A DNA stretch of 64,000 nt from Streptomyces djakartensis (GCF_014651075.1 NZ_BMWE01000005.1:248001-312000), one strand, 5' to 3'; counted from the first letter of the stretch, positions 12,772-22,272 are shown. The notes: generated by a model not told the origin, from the sequence alone. Made by a program: numbers and translations.

Positions 12772-13776
12772 GTGAGTCGATTGGATGTCGCCATCGAAGT
12801 CCGCGGACTGTCCCGGACCTTCCACACCACCGTCCGCCGCCCCGGCTTCCTGGGCGCCGTCAGATCACTGGTGAACCCCGAGCGGGTGGCCAAGCACGCC
12901 GTCGCCGGCATCTCCTTCGACGTGGCCCAGGGCGAGCTGCTCGCCCTGCTCGGCCCGAACGGCGCCGGCAAGTCCACCACCATCAAGATGCTGACCGGCA
13001 TCCTCACCCCCACCTCCGGCGAGGCCCGGGTCGCGGGCGTGGTGCCGTACCGGGAGCGGGAGCGCAACGCCCGGAACGTCGGGGCGGTGTTCGGGCAGCG
13101 TACCCAGCTGTGGTGGGACCTGCCGGTGCGCGAGTCGTTCGCGATCCTGCGGGACATCTACGAGGTGCCGAAGGCCGAACACGCCGCCCGCCTGGAGGAG
13201 TTCGACGACATCCTGGACCTGTCGTCCTTCTGGGACACCCGGGTCCGCCATCTCTCCCTCGGCCAGCGGGTGCGCAGCGACCTGGCCGCCGCGCTGCTGC
13301 ACGACCCGCCGGTGGTGTTCCTCGACGAGCCGACCATCGGCATGGACGTGGTGGTCAAGGAGCAGGTGCGGGAGTTCCTGCGCCACCAGGTGGAGCGGCG
13401 CGGCCGCACGGTGCTGCTGACCACCCACGACATGACGGAGGTCGAGCGGCTCGCCGAGCGGGTGGTGCTGGTCAACCACGGCCGGCTGGTGCTGGACGGG
13501 ACCCTGGACGAGATCCGCCGGAAGTTCGGCTCGACCTGGCAGGTGCGGGCCACGCTCGCCGACGCGCACGCCGAGGTCGTGCCGCCGCCGGGGACGACGC
13601 TGCTGCGGCACGAGGGCGCACAGGTCGTCTTCGGCCCCGACGGGCCCGGGGCACCCACCGTCCACCAGGCGCTGAAGGCCGTGATCGAGCGGTACGAGGT
13701 GACGGACATCGCCCTCGACGAGGCCGACCTGGAAGACGTGATGCGGGCCGCGTACGTGCACGTCGAGGAGGTCTGA
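12772..13776 (+). CDS. ABC-2 exporter ATP-binding protein
   Basis: 334 residues. Walker A is LGPNGAGKSTTIKML, the signature is LSLGQRVRSDLAAALLHDPP, Walker B is VVFLDEPTIGMD and the H-loop is LLTTHDMTEVERLAERV. After the ATPase core comes a ~70-residue C-terminal domain typical of exporters paired with DUF990-type permeases. AAGGGAG lies just upstream; GTG 12772 is chosen, with TTG 12769 and TTG 12781 possible. It forms an operon with two membrane proteins; the exported substrate is not evident. Confidence 0.92.
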   Translation: MSRLDVAIEVRGLSRTFHTTVRRPGFLGAVRSLVNPERVAKHAVAGISFDVAQGELLALLGPNGAGKSTTIKMLTGILTPTSGEARVAGVVPYRERERNARNVGAVFGQRTQLWWDLPVRESFAILRDIYEVPKAEHAARLEEFDDILDLSSFWDTRVRHLSLGQRVRSDLAAALLHDPPVVFLDEPTIGMDVVVKEQVREFLRHQVERRGRTVLLTTHDMTEVERLAERVVLVNHGRLVLDGTLDEIRRKFGSTWQVRATLADAHAEVVPPPGTTLLRHEGAQVVFGPDGPGAPTVHQALKAVIERYEVTDIALDEADLEDVMRAAYVHVEEV

Positions 13777-13777
13777 G

Positions 13778-14581
13778 GTGACCGCGCCGTACGCCTGGCG
13801 CGCCGCCCGCGTCACCCCGCTCGGCGAGCTCAACGCCCCGCCCCGGATGACCGCCGTCGCCCTCCGGCTGGCCGTGCAGGTGGTGCTGGTCTGGTCGCTG
13901 TGGCGCGGCCTGTACGCGCACACCGGCACCACCGCGGGGCTGAGCCGGGACCAGGCCGTCACGTACGCCGTGCTGGCCGTGCTGGCCTCCCGCCTGAGGG
14001 AACTGGACCAGTACGCGGGCCGGGACACGGTGCTCCAGCACATGCACTTCGGCACGATCGTCTACTGGTACCTGCGTCCGCTGCCCCCGCAGCGCTACTA
14101 CGCCCTGCGGGCCGCCGGCGAGCAGCTGTACGGGCTGGCGTGGGCGCTGACCGGGTACGTGATCTGCCTGACCGCTGGGGTCGTCGGACCGCCCCGCTCG
14201 GCGTCGGTGGCCGGTGTCTTCCTGCTGAGCATGCTGCTGGGCCAGTGGGTCCTGTACTACGTCATGCTCGTGCTGGACCAGTTGTGCTTCTGGACGATCC
14301 GCAACACCGCGGCGATGCTCATCCTGCTGTTCGCGCAGAACCTGCTGTCCGGGGTGTACGCGCCGTTGTGGTTCTTCCCGGACTGGTTCGTGACGATGAG
14401 CGCCTTCCTGCCCTTCCAGGCCACGCTGAGCGTGCCGCTGTCGCTGTACGTGGGGCGCATCCCGCTGTCCGACGCGGCGTTCCAGCTCTCCGTGCAGGCC
14501 GTCTGGGTCGTGGTGCTGGCGCTGTTCACCCGGTTGCTGTGGCGGCGGGCCGCCCGGCGCGTGATCTCGCAGGGAGGCTGA
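13778..14581 (+). CDS. ABC-2 family transporter permease A
   Basis: 267 residues with about six hydrophobic segments (LAVQVVLVWSLWRGLYA, FLLSMLLGQWVLYYVMLVLD, MLILLFAQNLLSGVYAPLWFFPDWF). The HFGTIVYWYLRPLPPQ loop and the PLWFFPDWF motif fit the DUF990-like ABC-2 membrane subunit. The GTG start is 1 bp after the ATPase stop. Confidence 0.9.
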   Translation: MTAPYAWRAARVTPLGELNAPPRMTAVALRLAVQVVLVWSLWRGLYAHTGTTAGLSRDQAVTYAVLAVLASRLRELDQYAGRDTVLQHMHFGTIVYWYLRPLPPQRYYALRAAGEQLYGLAWALTGYVICLTAGVVGPPRSASVAGVFLLSMLLGQWVLYYVMLVLDQLCFWTIRNTAAMLILLFAQNLLSGVYAPLWFFPDWFVTMSAFLPFQATLSVPLSLYVGRIPLSDAAFQLSVQAVWVVVLALFTRLLWRRAARRVISQGG

Positions 14582-14582
14582 G

Positions 14583-15389
14583 ATGTCGCTGAGGGCTCTG
14601 CGGATCGTGTGGCGCGTCACCGCGCTCAACTTCCGCGCGCAGATGGAGTACCGCACCGAGTTCCTGCTGATGATCGCGATCGGGGCGATCTGGCAGGTGT
14701 CGGTGATCGTGTTCGCCACGGTGCTGCTGACCCGGTTCACGGGGATGGGCGGCTGGGACAGCTCCGACGTGCTGCTGATCCCGGCGACCCGGATGCTCGC
14801 GCACGGGCTGTTCGTGCTGTTCCTCGGCCGGATGCACTGGGCCGGCAGGCAGATCCAGGAGGGCCGGGTCGACATCTACCTGATGCGGCCCATGCCGGTC
14901 CACCGCCAGATCCAGCTGGCGTTCTTCCCCACCAACGCCATCGGGGACCTGACGGTCGCGGTGGGCCTGATGGCGGGCGCGTTGTCCCGCAGCGACCTGG
15001 ACTGGACCGCCGGCCGCGTCACCTACCTGATCGCGGCCGTGCTCGGCGGCATGCTGCTGGAGGCCGCCCTGTTCACCCTCGTGGCCAGCGCGGCACTGCG
15101 CTTCCCGGCCGCCGACTACTGGGGCCGCTGGCTGGAGGAACTGCTGGGCACGTTCGGCAGCTATCCGCTGAACGTGCTTCCCAAGGCGGTGGGCGGCTTC
15201 CTCACCTTCGGGCTTCCCCTCGCGTTCGTCGCGTACTTCCCGGCGGCGGTCCTGACCGGCCACGGCCACACCACCGGCGTGCCCTACTGGCTGGCGGCCG
15301 CCTCGCCCCTGCTCGGGCTGCTCGCGTATCTGGGCGCGCGACTGGTGTGGCGGTGGGGGCTGCGGCACTACAGCGGGATCAACGGGTGA
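14583..15389 (+). CDS. ABC-2 family transporter permease B
   Basis: 268 residues, six predicted membrane segments, and a sequence type paralogous to permease A (FRAQMEYRTEFLLMIAIG, GRVDIYLMRPMPVHRQ). The two permeases probably form a heterodimer with two copies of the ATPase. The ATG overlaps the end of permease A in GAGGCTGAGATG. It converges on the GH65 gene; the 32 bp between them holds a short GGCCGGTCCC direct repeat. Confidence 0.9.
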   Translation: MSLRALRIVWRVTALNFRAQMEYRTEFLLMIAIGAIWQVSVIVFATVLLTRFTGMGGWDSSDVLLIPATRMLAHGLFVLFLGRMHWAGRQIQEGRVDIYLMRPMPVHRQIQLAFFPTNAIGDLTVAVGLMAGALSRSDLDWTAGRVTYLIAAVLGGMLLEAALFTLVASAALRFPAADYWGRWLEELLGTFGSYPLNVLPKAVGGFLTFGLPLAFVAYFPAAVLTGHGHTTGVPYWLAAASPLLGLLAYLGARLVWRWGLRHYSGING

Positions 15390-15421
15390 CGGCCGCCCCG
15401 GCCGGTCCCGGCCGGTCCCGG

Positions 15422-17791
15422 TCAGTCGGGAACCACCAGCGTGGCGGTCTCCCCGGGCTCGACGCCGACCGAGCGGTCGGGCAGTTCGACGTCGATCGGC
15501 GGAAGGTCGGACGGCGGCACGGCGATCTCCAGCCGTCCGCTGGTCAGACGCAGCCGGATGCCCCAGTGGCCCTGGTAGGCGATGGAGAACCCGTACGACG
15601 ACAGCTCCGGCAGGGGCACGGGGTCCAGCCACAGAGCCCCGGCGCGGGTCTCCAGCCCGGTCAGTCCCCGCTGGACCAGGTCGAGGGTGCCGGCCATGGC
15701 ACCCAGGTGGATGCCCTCGCCGGTGGTGCCGCCCTGCAGGTCGGCGATGTCGCCGCGCAGGGCCTCCTGGCAGAACTTCCACGCCTCGGAGCGCCGGCAC
15801 CGGGCCAGGACCCAGCCGTGGACCAGGCCGCTGAGGGTGGAGCCGTGGCTGGTGCGGGCGAGGTAGTAGTCGACGGTGCGCTGCCAGGTCTCCTCGTCCA
15901 GCGGGTAACCCAACCGGTCGAAGAGTCCCTGCAGTTCGGCCGGTGAGAAGAGGTATCCGAGCATCAGCACGTCGGCCTGTTTGGAGGCCTTGTAGCGGTT
16001 GACGCTGTCGCCCTCGGCCTCCAGGATCCGGTCCAGGCGACGGATGTCGCCGTAGCGCTCGAGGTAGGCGTTCCAGTCGAGTTCCGCGAGCTCGCCGTAG
16101 CCCTCGAACTGGCTGATGATCCCGTCGTGGAAGGGGACGTGGAGGGTGCGGGACACCTCCTCCCAGCGCTCCGGTTCGCCGTCGTCCAGGTCGGTGCGTT
16201 CGACGAGTTCGCGGCGGCGGGGCGCGGGCAGGGCGCGCAGCACTTCCACGGTGCGGGTGAGCACCCAGGCCGCCATGACGTTGGTGTAGGCGTTGTCGTC
16301 CAGGCCGGGCCGCACCGAGTCCGGGTAGGCCTCGTGGTACTCGTCGGGGCCGACCACGCCCCGGATGCGGTGCCGCCCCAGGGACTCGTCCCAGGTGGCC
16401 GAGTCGGCCCAGAAGCGCGCGATCTGGAGCAGCATCTCCGCGCCCTTGGTGTGGAGGAACTCGGCGTCGCCGCCGGCCTCGCAGTACTGCCACACGTTGT
16501 AGGCGATCGCCGAACCGACGTGGTGCTGAAGGTGGGTGTGGTCCGGCAGCCAGCGGCCCGAGCGGGGGTTGAGGTGCAGCTGCTGGCTCTCCTCACGTCC
16601 GTCGCTGCCGCTCTGCCACGGGTACAGCGCCCCGCGCCGGCCGATGGTCCGAGCCGCGGCGCGGGCCCGGTCCAGGCGCCGGTGACGGTAGTGGAGCAGG
16701 GCGCGGGACACCTCGGGGAAGTGCAGGTTCAGATACGGCAGGACGAACAGCTCGTCCCAGAAGACGTGCCCGCGGTAGGCCTCGCCGTGCAGTCCCCGGG
16801 CCGGCACGCCCACGTCCAGGTCGGCGGTGTGCGGGGAGAGGGTCTGCAGCACGTGGAAGAGGTGCAGGCGCAGGATGCTTCCCGCCTCCCCCGGGACGTC
16901 GAGGCCGGCCCGGCGCCACAGCTGGCTCCAGACGGTCCGGTGGGAGGCCGGCAGATCGTCGAAGGCCGGTGCCGCGCCCACCCGTTCCACCGCCGCCTGC
17001 AGCGGGTCGCTGATCGCCAGGTCGCGTGAGGTGTGGAGCGCGACGGTCTTGTCGACGGTGGCGGCGCGACCGGGTGTGAGCGGCAGTGCGAGCCGCTGAA
17101 CGGCCCGCGTGGGCCCCGGCTCGTCGGTGATGGGTGCCGGTGCGGTCAGCCGGGCGGCCAGGGCGACACGGATGTCGGAGGTGCGGGTGCGGCAGCGCAG
17201 CCACACCGTGCCGGGCGTGGCGGTACCGGTCCGCACATCGGTCAGGTGGCGGCCGTCCAGGTCCCGGTAGCGCGGCACTCCGGCATTGGTGACCGACCCG
17301 TCGATCGCCGCCTCGACCTCCAGCTCACCGGCACCGCCGTCGACGGTGAACTCGGTGCGCAGCGCGGCGATGTGCGGATCCGCCATGTGCACCAGCCGCA
17401 GCTGCCGCACGGTCAGCGTCCGCCCCTCGCCGAGGGCGTACCGGGTACGGCGCTCCAGCAGACCCGGGTCCAGGTGAAGGGTCTGCCGGTGGTCCAGGAC
17501 GGTCGCCGTGTCCGGCGTGAGCCATTCCCCGCCCGCGAGGCGGTAGCGCAGCGGCAGCCAGTCGGGGAGGTTGACCAGGTCCTCGTTCTCCACCCGGCGT
17601 CCCGCGACCTCGGAGACCAGGCGGTTGTAGCAGCCGGCCACGTAGGTGCCCGGGTAGTGCACGTCGTCGGCCGCGCACTCGGGAAGCGCCCCGCGGGTGG
17701 CGAAGTAGCCGTTGCCCAGGGTGCACAGCGACTCGCGCAGCCGTTCGTCCGCGGGATCGTATCCCTCGTACTCCAGTGTCCGGTCCGTCAC
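15422..17791 (-). CDS. GH65 glycoside phosphorylase/hydrolase
   Basis: 789 residues, the usual length for family 65 (maltose, trehalose or kojibiose phosphorylases and relatives). Domains in order: N-terminal beta-sandwich, linker helices, (alpha/alpha)6 barrel and C-terminal beta-sheet. The catalytic general acid is Glu484 in RGVVGPDEYHEAYPD. The phosphate-binding region typical of phosphorylases is suggested by TSHGSTLSGLVHGWVLA. No signal peptide, so it acts on cytoplasmic disaccharides. It starts at a GTG 13 bp after the universal stress gene stop with GAGGAGA upstream, so the two are probably cotranscribed. Exact substrate unknown. Confidence 0.93.
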   Translation of the reverse strand: MTDRTLEYEGYDPADERLRESLCTLGNGYFATRGALPECAADDVHYPGTYVAGCYNRLVSEVAGRRVENEDLVNLPDWLPLRYRLAGGEWLTPDTATVLDHRQTLHLDPGLLERRTRYALGEGRTLTVRQLRLVHMADPHIAALRTEFTVDGGAGELEVEAAIDGSVTNAGVPRYRDLDGRHLTDVRTGTATPGTVWLRCRTRTSDIRVALAARLTAPAPITDEPGPTRAVQRLALPLTPGRAATVDKTVALHTSRDLAISDPLQAAVERVGAAPAFDDLPASHRTVWSQLWRRAGLDVPGEAGSILRLHLFHVLQTLSPHTADLDVGVPARGLHGEAYRGHVFWDELFVLPYLNLHFPEVSRALLHYRHRRLDRARAAARTIGRRGALYPWQSGSDGREESQQLHLNPRSGRWLPDHTHLQHHVGSAIAYNVWQYCEAGGDAEFLHTKGAEMLLQIARFWADSATWDESLGRHRIRGVVGPDEYHEAYPDSVRPGLDDNAYTNVMAAWVLTRTVEVLRALPAPRRRELVERTDLDDGEPERWEEVSRTLHVPFHDGIISQFEGYGELAELDWNAYLERYGDIRRLDRILEAEGDSVNRYKASKQADVLMLGYLFSPAELQGLFDRLGYPLDEETWQRTVDYYLARTSHGSTLSGLVHGWVLARCRRSEAWKFCQEALRGDIADLQGGTTGEGIHLGAMAGTLDLVQRGLTGLETRAGALWLDPVPLPELSSYGFSIAYQGHWGIRLRLTSGRLEIAVPPSDLPPIDVELPDRSVGVEPGETATLVVPD

Positions 17792-17804
17792 GGGGCTGTC
17801 TCCT

Positions 17805-18686
17805 CTAGACGCGCTGCGGCACGACGGCCACCGGGCAGCCGGCGTGGTGCAGCAGCGTGTGGGCCACCCTGCCGAGCTGGAGCCCGAAGTGGCCCTGCCG
17901 ACGCCGGGCTCCGAGGATCACCAGGTCGGCCGCGGCCGAACGGTGCACCAGCACCTTGCGGGCCGGGCCCTCGACCGTCGTGCGGCGCACCCGTACGCCG
18001 GGGTGCTCGGCCACGGCCTCGCGGAGCAGTGCGTCGAGCTCGGCGCGGGCCTGCTCCTCCCGTTCGCGGCCGGGTTCCCCGGCGAGCGCGGCCGTGCCGG
18101 CGGTTTCGTGCGCGGGGCTGCGCCAGGCCCGGATGACCTCCAGACGGCACCCGCGTGCTTCCGCCTCACGCAAGGCGAATCGCGCCGCCTCCTCACTGGT
18201 GTCGGAGTCTCCCGCGCCGAGGAGGATCCGCTCGTGTGAACCGGCCAGGCCGGCCTGGTCCCCACGCACCACGATCACCGGGCAGTGCGCGCGGGCGGCG
18301 ACGGCCAGTCCCACGGAGCCGAGCAGCAGTCCCTGCAGTTCACTTCGGCCCTGTGCCCCCGTGATCACGGCGGTGGCGTTGTTGCCCGCGTGCAGGAGGG
18401 CGTCCGCCCCGTCGTCGGGGAGGACGTCGGTGGACACCTTCACGTCGGGGTTGCGCCGCCCGGCGCGCTCCGCCGCGGAGGCGACGATGTGGTCGGCCAT
18501 CACCTGGCCCGTGGGGCGGCCCGGACCGGCCGACGGGGTGAGGCCCTCGTACCGCTCCCAGAGTGAGCCGTGGACCAGCCGCAGCGGAAGACCGTGCCGG
18601 GCGGCCTCGTCCACCGCCCAGTCGACCGCCAGGAGGCTGCCGTCCGATCCGTCGACGCCCACGACCAGGGGAAGTTCCATGGTCAT
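17805..18686 (-). CDS. Tandem-domain universal stress protein
   Basis: 293 residues with two UspA folds. The first starts LPLVVGVDGSDGSLLAVDWAV; the second ends VILGARRRQGHFGLQLGRVAHTLLHHAGCPVAVVP, containing the ATP-binding G-2x-G-9x-G-type loop. Such double-domain Usp proteins are typical of actinobacterial dormancy/hypoxia regulons. The start chosen is the ATG at 18686; the ATG two codons on is an alternative. A GGGGCC-type box shared with the second Usp gene lies about 100 bp upstream, and GH65 follows in the same operon. Confidence 0.93.
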   Translation of the reverse strand: MTMELPLVVGVDGSDGSLLAVDWAVDEAARHGLPLRLVHGSLWERYEGLTPSAGPGRPTGQVMADHIVASAAERAGRRNPDVKVSTDVLPDDGADALLHAGNNATAVITGAQGRSELQGLLLGSVGLAVAARAHCPVIVVRGDQAGLAGSHERILLGAGDSDTSEEAARFALREAEARGCRLEVIRAWRSPAHETAGTAALAGEPGREREEQARAELDALLREAVAEHPGVRVRRTTVEGPARKVLVHRSAAADLVILGARRRQGHFGLQLGRVAHTLLHHAGCPVAVVPQRV

Positions 18687-19139
18687 CGTTCCCACCGCCT
18701 CGCGCTCGGGCAGCCCGCAGATCCACTCCCACCGTCCCACCTCCGGCGGGCGGGCGCGAGGGGCGACCGGGCCACCGCGGGGGGCCTTACGGCCCGTGCT
18801 GCTCCGGGGTGCCAGGGAGCCGCAGGTTGCGAAGCCGCGGGTCCCGGGTGCGGAGTCGCCATCGCGGCCCGGGACGACCGGGAGGGAGCGGCCGGGAGGG
18901 GGCCGGCGGCTGCACGCGTCCCGTGCCCGGTCACAGCCGCGCCACGGCGGAGCGCGGCTCCGTCGCGCGCGGATCCTGGCCGCCGCTGATCGCAGGCCTC
19001 TGCTCTCTCTGCTCCACGCACCGCGACAAAGTCCTCCGCCGCGCACCTCGGCGCGGGCCTGACCCGACCCGCACGGCCGGTATGCCGCCCACGGCAGCGG
19101 GGGGCCTGGGGCCCACACCCGGCCCCGCCCGCCTCCCGG
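18687..19139. other. Intergenic region with candidate OsdR/DevR-like box
   Basis: 453 bp without a supported gene. The only structured element recognised is GGGGCCTTACGGCCCGTGC at 18781-18799, which matches the sequence at 20866-20884 ahead of the other Usp gene at 16 of 19 positions. The rest is GC-rich with no convincing RNA or ORF. Confidence 0.5.
18781..18799 (-). promoter_or_regulatory. Candidate OsdR/DevR-like box, copy 1
   Basis: GGGGCCTTACGGCCCGTGC, with an inverted GGGCC/GGCCC core, about 95-113 bp upstream of the Usp start. The pattern resembles binding sites of DevR/OsdR dormancy regulators, which is consistent with the neighbouring Usp and Rv1733c-like genes. Confidence 0.45.
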
Positions 19140-19739
19140 TCAGCCGGTCATGCGCTTGCGCCACTGCGGCCCGACCCGCTCCCACTCCATGTCCCACTCG
19201 GCGAGACGCCGCCGGTCCAGCCGCACACGTGCGAGTCGTCCGACGGTCCACACCGCGGCTCCGGTGCCGGTTCCGGCCAGGACACCGGTGGCGGCCGCCT
19301 GGATCGTCGCCTCCGCCGGGTTGAGCGGCGCGTCGACCAGTTCACCGGTGCGGTCCGTCCACACCGTGACCCTGGTTCCCGCCGCGGCGCCGGGCTCGGC
19401 CTCGGTCCGTCCGGTGTGCGTCGAGCCGCCCGGGGCGGTCCAGCGCACCCTGGCCAGCACCGTGTCGCTGCGCGAGCCGTCCGTCGTCGCCTGCGAGGAC
19501 TTCGGCGCCCGTTCGGTCAGCACGGCGGACACCGCGTGCGCCTTCGCGCGCTGCGCGGCGAGGGCCCGGTCCGCCGCTCCGGCCGCCACCAGGCCGGCGA
19601 TGGCTCCGCCCAGCACCACGAGGACCCAGGTGAGGAGCACGATCCAGGCCTCGACGCGGTCGCTGCGGCGCCGGAGCGGATTGCTCCGCCACCGCCACAG
19701 CCGCACCCTGTCCGCACTTCCGTGTCGTGTCACCGCCAT
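19140..19739 (-). CDS. Rv1733c-like membrane protein
   Basis: 199 residues: a basic N-terminus with RLWRWRSNPLRRRSDRVEAW, a membrane segment VLLTWVLVVLGGAIAGLVAAG, an extracytoplasmic stretch containing VLARVRWTAPGGSTHTGRTEAEPGAAAGTRVTVW, and a second membrane segment followed by a basic tail. This matches the actinobacterial Rv1733c family, whose Mycobacterium member is induced by DosR. The ATG at 19739 is preferred because GAGGGGG lies 8 bases upstream; a GTG nine bases earlier is possible. It lies between two universal stress genes on the same strand. Confidence 0.85.
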   Translation of the reverse strand: MAVTRHGSADRVRLWRWRSNPLRRRSDRVEAWIVLLTWVLVVLGGAIAGLVAAGAADRALAAQRAKAHAVSAVLTERAPKSSQATTDGSRSDTVLARVRWTAPGGSTHTGRTEAEPGAAAGTRVTVWTDRTGELVDAPLNPAEATIQAAATGVLAGTGTGAAVWTVGRLARVRLDRRRLAEWDMEWERVGPQWRKRMTG

Positions 19740-19832
19740 CGCGTTCACCCCCTCACGGGCGTGCTTCCAGTGTGCGCCGCCACCGCCCCGGAGCGCCTGC
19801 GCGGCGGGGAGCGCGGAAGGCGGGTGCCGGCA

Positions 19833-19851
19833 CGGCGGGACCGGCCCGCCG
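19833..19851 (-). terminator. Possible hairpin after the second Usp gene
   Basis: CGGCGGG and CCCGCCG form a 7-bp stem with a 5-nt loop just downstream of the Usp stop at 19857. There is no T-run, as is common for Streptomyces terminators. Confidence 0.35.
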
Positions 19852-19856
19852 CCTGG

Positions 19857-20738
19857 TCAGCCCCGCTCCGGGACGACCGCGACGGGACAGGCAGCGTGGT
19901 GCAGCACGGCGTGGGTGACGCGGCCGATGTGGAGGCCGAAGTGTCCGCTGGGCCGCCTGGCGCCGACCACCAGAAGGGCGGCATCGGCCGAGGCGTCGAG
20001 CAGCACCGTGCGGGCGTGGCCCTCGACGAGACGTCTGCGCACCTCGACGGACGGGCATTCCCCGGCCGGCGCGCGCAGCCCGCTCTCCAGGGCCTCGTCG
20101 GCGTGCCGCCGCTGCACGGAGGCCGGGTCGCCGGTGAACGGCGGCTGATCGGTGCTGTCGTGCGCGGGCCGGTGCCAGGCGCGCACGGCTTCCAGCGGAA
20201 CACCGCGCCGGCTCGCCTCCCGGAAGGCGAACCGCACCGCCTCCGAGTCGGCCGGATCGGCGGGGACTCCGACGACGACGCGGCGGCCCCGCCGCCCTGT
20301 CCCGGCCTGGTCGTCGTGGTCGCCGCGCACCACGATCACCGGGCCGTCGGCGTGCCCGGCCACGGCCAGGCTGACCGAGCCCAGGAGCAACTCGGCGGCG
20401 CCCCCGCGGCCGCGGTACCCCACGACCAGCGCGGACGCCTCGCGCGACGCCCGCCGGAGCACCGGTACCGGCCCCTCGGGCACGACCTCGGAGGTGACCT
20501 TCAAACCGGGCGCCCGCCGCCGGGCACGTCTCGCGGCGGTCACCGCCAGGACGTCGGTGACCACCTGCTCCGACGATTCCGGCCCCGAGGCGAAGACGGC
20601 CCGTTCGTAGCGCTCCCACAGCGACGCGTACACCACGCGCAGCGGGACCCCGCGCAGCGCCGCCTCGTCGGCCGCCCAGTCCACGGCCCGCAGGCTCGGC
20701 TCGGAGCCGTCCACGCCGACGACAAGCGGCCGGTCCAT
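19857..20738 (-). CDS. Tandem-domain universal stress protein
   Basis: 293 residues, same length and layout as the Usp at 17805. First domain RPLVVGVDGSEPSLRAVDWAA; second-domain end LLVVGARRPSGHFGLHIGRVTHAVLHHAACPVAVVP with the nucleotide-binding glycine loop. The two paralogues flank the Rv1733c-like gene. A GGGGCC-type box lies about 130 bp upstream. Likely roles are survival during hypoxia or stasis; no partner is visible. Confidence 0.93.
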   Translation of the reverse strand: MDRPLVVGVDGSEPSLRAVDWAADEAALRGVPLRVVYASLWERYERAVFASGPESSEQVVTDVLAVTAARRARRRAPGLKVTSEVVPEGPVPVLRRASREASALVVGYRGRGGAAELLLGSVSLAVAGHADGPVIVVRGDHDDQAGTGRRGRRVVVGVPADPADSEAVRFAFREASRRGVPLEAVRAWHRPAHDSTDQPPFTGDPASVQRRHADEALESGLRAPAGECPSVEVRRRLVEGHARTVLLDASADAALLVVGARRPSGHFGLHIGRVTHAVLHHAACPVAVVPERG

Positions 20739-20865
20739 GCGTCATCGTCCTGGCTGGGCAGCCGGCGCGGGACGACGGCGGCCGGTGCTCGTACGGGGCA
20801 TCCTCTCCACCTCCGGAGCGAGGGCTGACGGTTCGAGCATGGCCTCGACCGGCCGCCCCGGTGGA

Positions 20866-20884
20866 GGGGCCATAGGTCCCGTGC
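20866..20884 (-). promoter_or_regulatory. Candidate OsdR/DevR-like box, copy 2
   Basis: GGGGCCATAGGTCCCGTGC upstream of the second Usp gene; it differs from copy 1 (18781) at three positions. Confidence 0.45.
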
Positions 20885-20970
20885 CGGAACCGACCGGCCC
20901 CATGGCGGTGCCGCGGCACGAGGCGCCGGTTGACCGGCGCCGATCGGTCCTGGTGCGTGAGGGCCCTGCT

Positions 20971-22272
20971 TCACGGGCCGCCCCGGCCGCTGCCCGTCCC
21001 TCGGATCGGGGTGAGCAGGGCCGCCGCGGCCAGCAGGACGCAGGCCGCTCCGGCGGCCAGGGCGACCGGTGTCGTGCCCTGTACCTCCGCGGCCCAGGTG
21101 AGGATGACCGCGCCGACGGGGGCCGCCGCGTACTGCAAGGTCCAGAAGGCGGAGGTGACCCGGCCCAGGAGATGTTCCGGGGTGACCTCCTGACGCAGCG
21201 ACATAGAGCAGGTGCCCGCCATGCCCGCGCAGGCGAGGAAGGCGGCGCTCAGGGCCGCGACGACAGGCACGTCACGGGCCCAGCCGAGGCCCGCGAAGGC
21301 CGCTCCGCACACCGCGACCGAGCCCGTCCAGGCCGGCCCGAAGCCGAGACGGCGGCGGACCCGGGCCACCAGCAGGGCGCCGGTGATGGTGCCGAGGGCG
21401 CCGAGTGCCATGACGGTGCCGACCGTGCCGTCGTCGTGACCGAGGTCGTGCTTGAGGTGGTAGATGACCAGGTCGTTCAGGCCGAGAGTGAGAAAGCTGA
21501 AACCGAACAGCAGGGCGGTGAGCGAGCGCAGCACCGGATGGCCGTGGAGGAAGGTGATGCCGGCGCGCAGGTCCCGCCACAGTCCCTGGCGCTCGCCCGT
21601 CCGCTCGTCGTCGGCCGTGCTCGTCCGGAGCCGTACGAAGAACAGGCACGCCGCCGACACCCCGAAGCTGGCCGCGTCCACGCCCACCGCCGCGGCCGGC
21701 CCGGACCAGGCGGCGACCAGCCCCGCGCACAGCGGTCCGAGGACGCCCGCCGCGGCAGCGGTGGCGTTGAGCCGGCCGTTGGCCTCGGTGAGCAGCTCGG
21801 TGCCCACCAGAGCGCGCACGACGGTGACGTAGCCGACCGCGAACAGCATGCCGACGGCCTCGCACAGCGGCAGCACCCCGTACAGCAGCCAGAGCTGCGG
21901 GCCGAACAGCCACACCAGGGGGATCACCCCGTACAGGCCCATGCGCACCAGGTCGCAGCCGATGAGCAGACGGCGCCGGTCCACCCGGTCCACCACCGCC
22001 CCGGCGAACACCGCCGCCACGACCGCCGCCGCCCCGCCGACCGCGGTCAGCAGCCCCATCCGCGCGACCGAACCGGTCGCCTCCAGGACCAGCAGGGGCA
22101 GGGCGATGAGCGCGAAGGAGTCGCCGAGCACGGAGAGGGTCTGCGCGACCCAGAAGATGGTGAAGTCTCGCTGCCGCCACAGCGGACGGGTGCCGGCCGG
22201 ACCGTCGTCACAGACGCCCGCGGGGGTGCCGCTGCCGGACTCGTCCTCGCGCCGCGCCGTCTCATGCGTCAT
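20971..22272 (-). CDS. MFS transporter (MFS_3-type exporter)
   Basis: 433 residues with about twelve hydrophobic segments. It starts RDFTIFWVAQTLSVLGDSFALIALPLLVLEATGS and carries VDRVDRRRLLIGCDLVRMG in the loop between spans 2 and 3, typical of the MFS_3 multidrug/macrolide-exporter-like group. The later SMSLRQEVTPEHLLGRVTSAFWTLQYAAAPVG also fits. Substrate unknown. It stands alone between the stress genes and a decayed gene. Confidence 0.9.
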   Translation of the reverse strand: MTHETARREDESGSGTPAGVCDDGPAGTRPLWRQRDFTIFWVAQTLSVLGDSFALIALPLLVLEATGSVARMGLLTAVGGAAAVVAAVFAGAVVDRVDRRRLLIGCDLVRMGLYGVIPLVWLFGPQLWLLYGVLPLCEAVGMLFAVGYVTVVRALVGTELLTEANGRLNATAAAAGVLGPLCAGLVAAWSGPAAAVGVDAASFGVSAACLFFVRLRTSTADDERTGERQGLWRDLRAGITFLHGHPVLRSLTALLFGFSFLTLGLNDLVIYHLKHDLGHDDGTVGTVMALGALGTITGALLVARVRRRLGFGPAWTGSVAVCGAAFAGLGWARDVPVVAALSAAFLACAGMAGTCSMSLRQEVTPEHLLGRVTSAFWTLQYAAAPVGAVILTWAAEVQGTTPVALAAGAACVLLAAAALLTPIRGTGSGRGGP

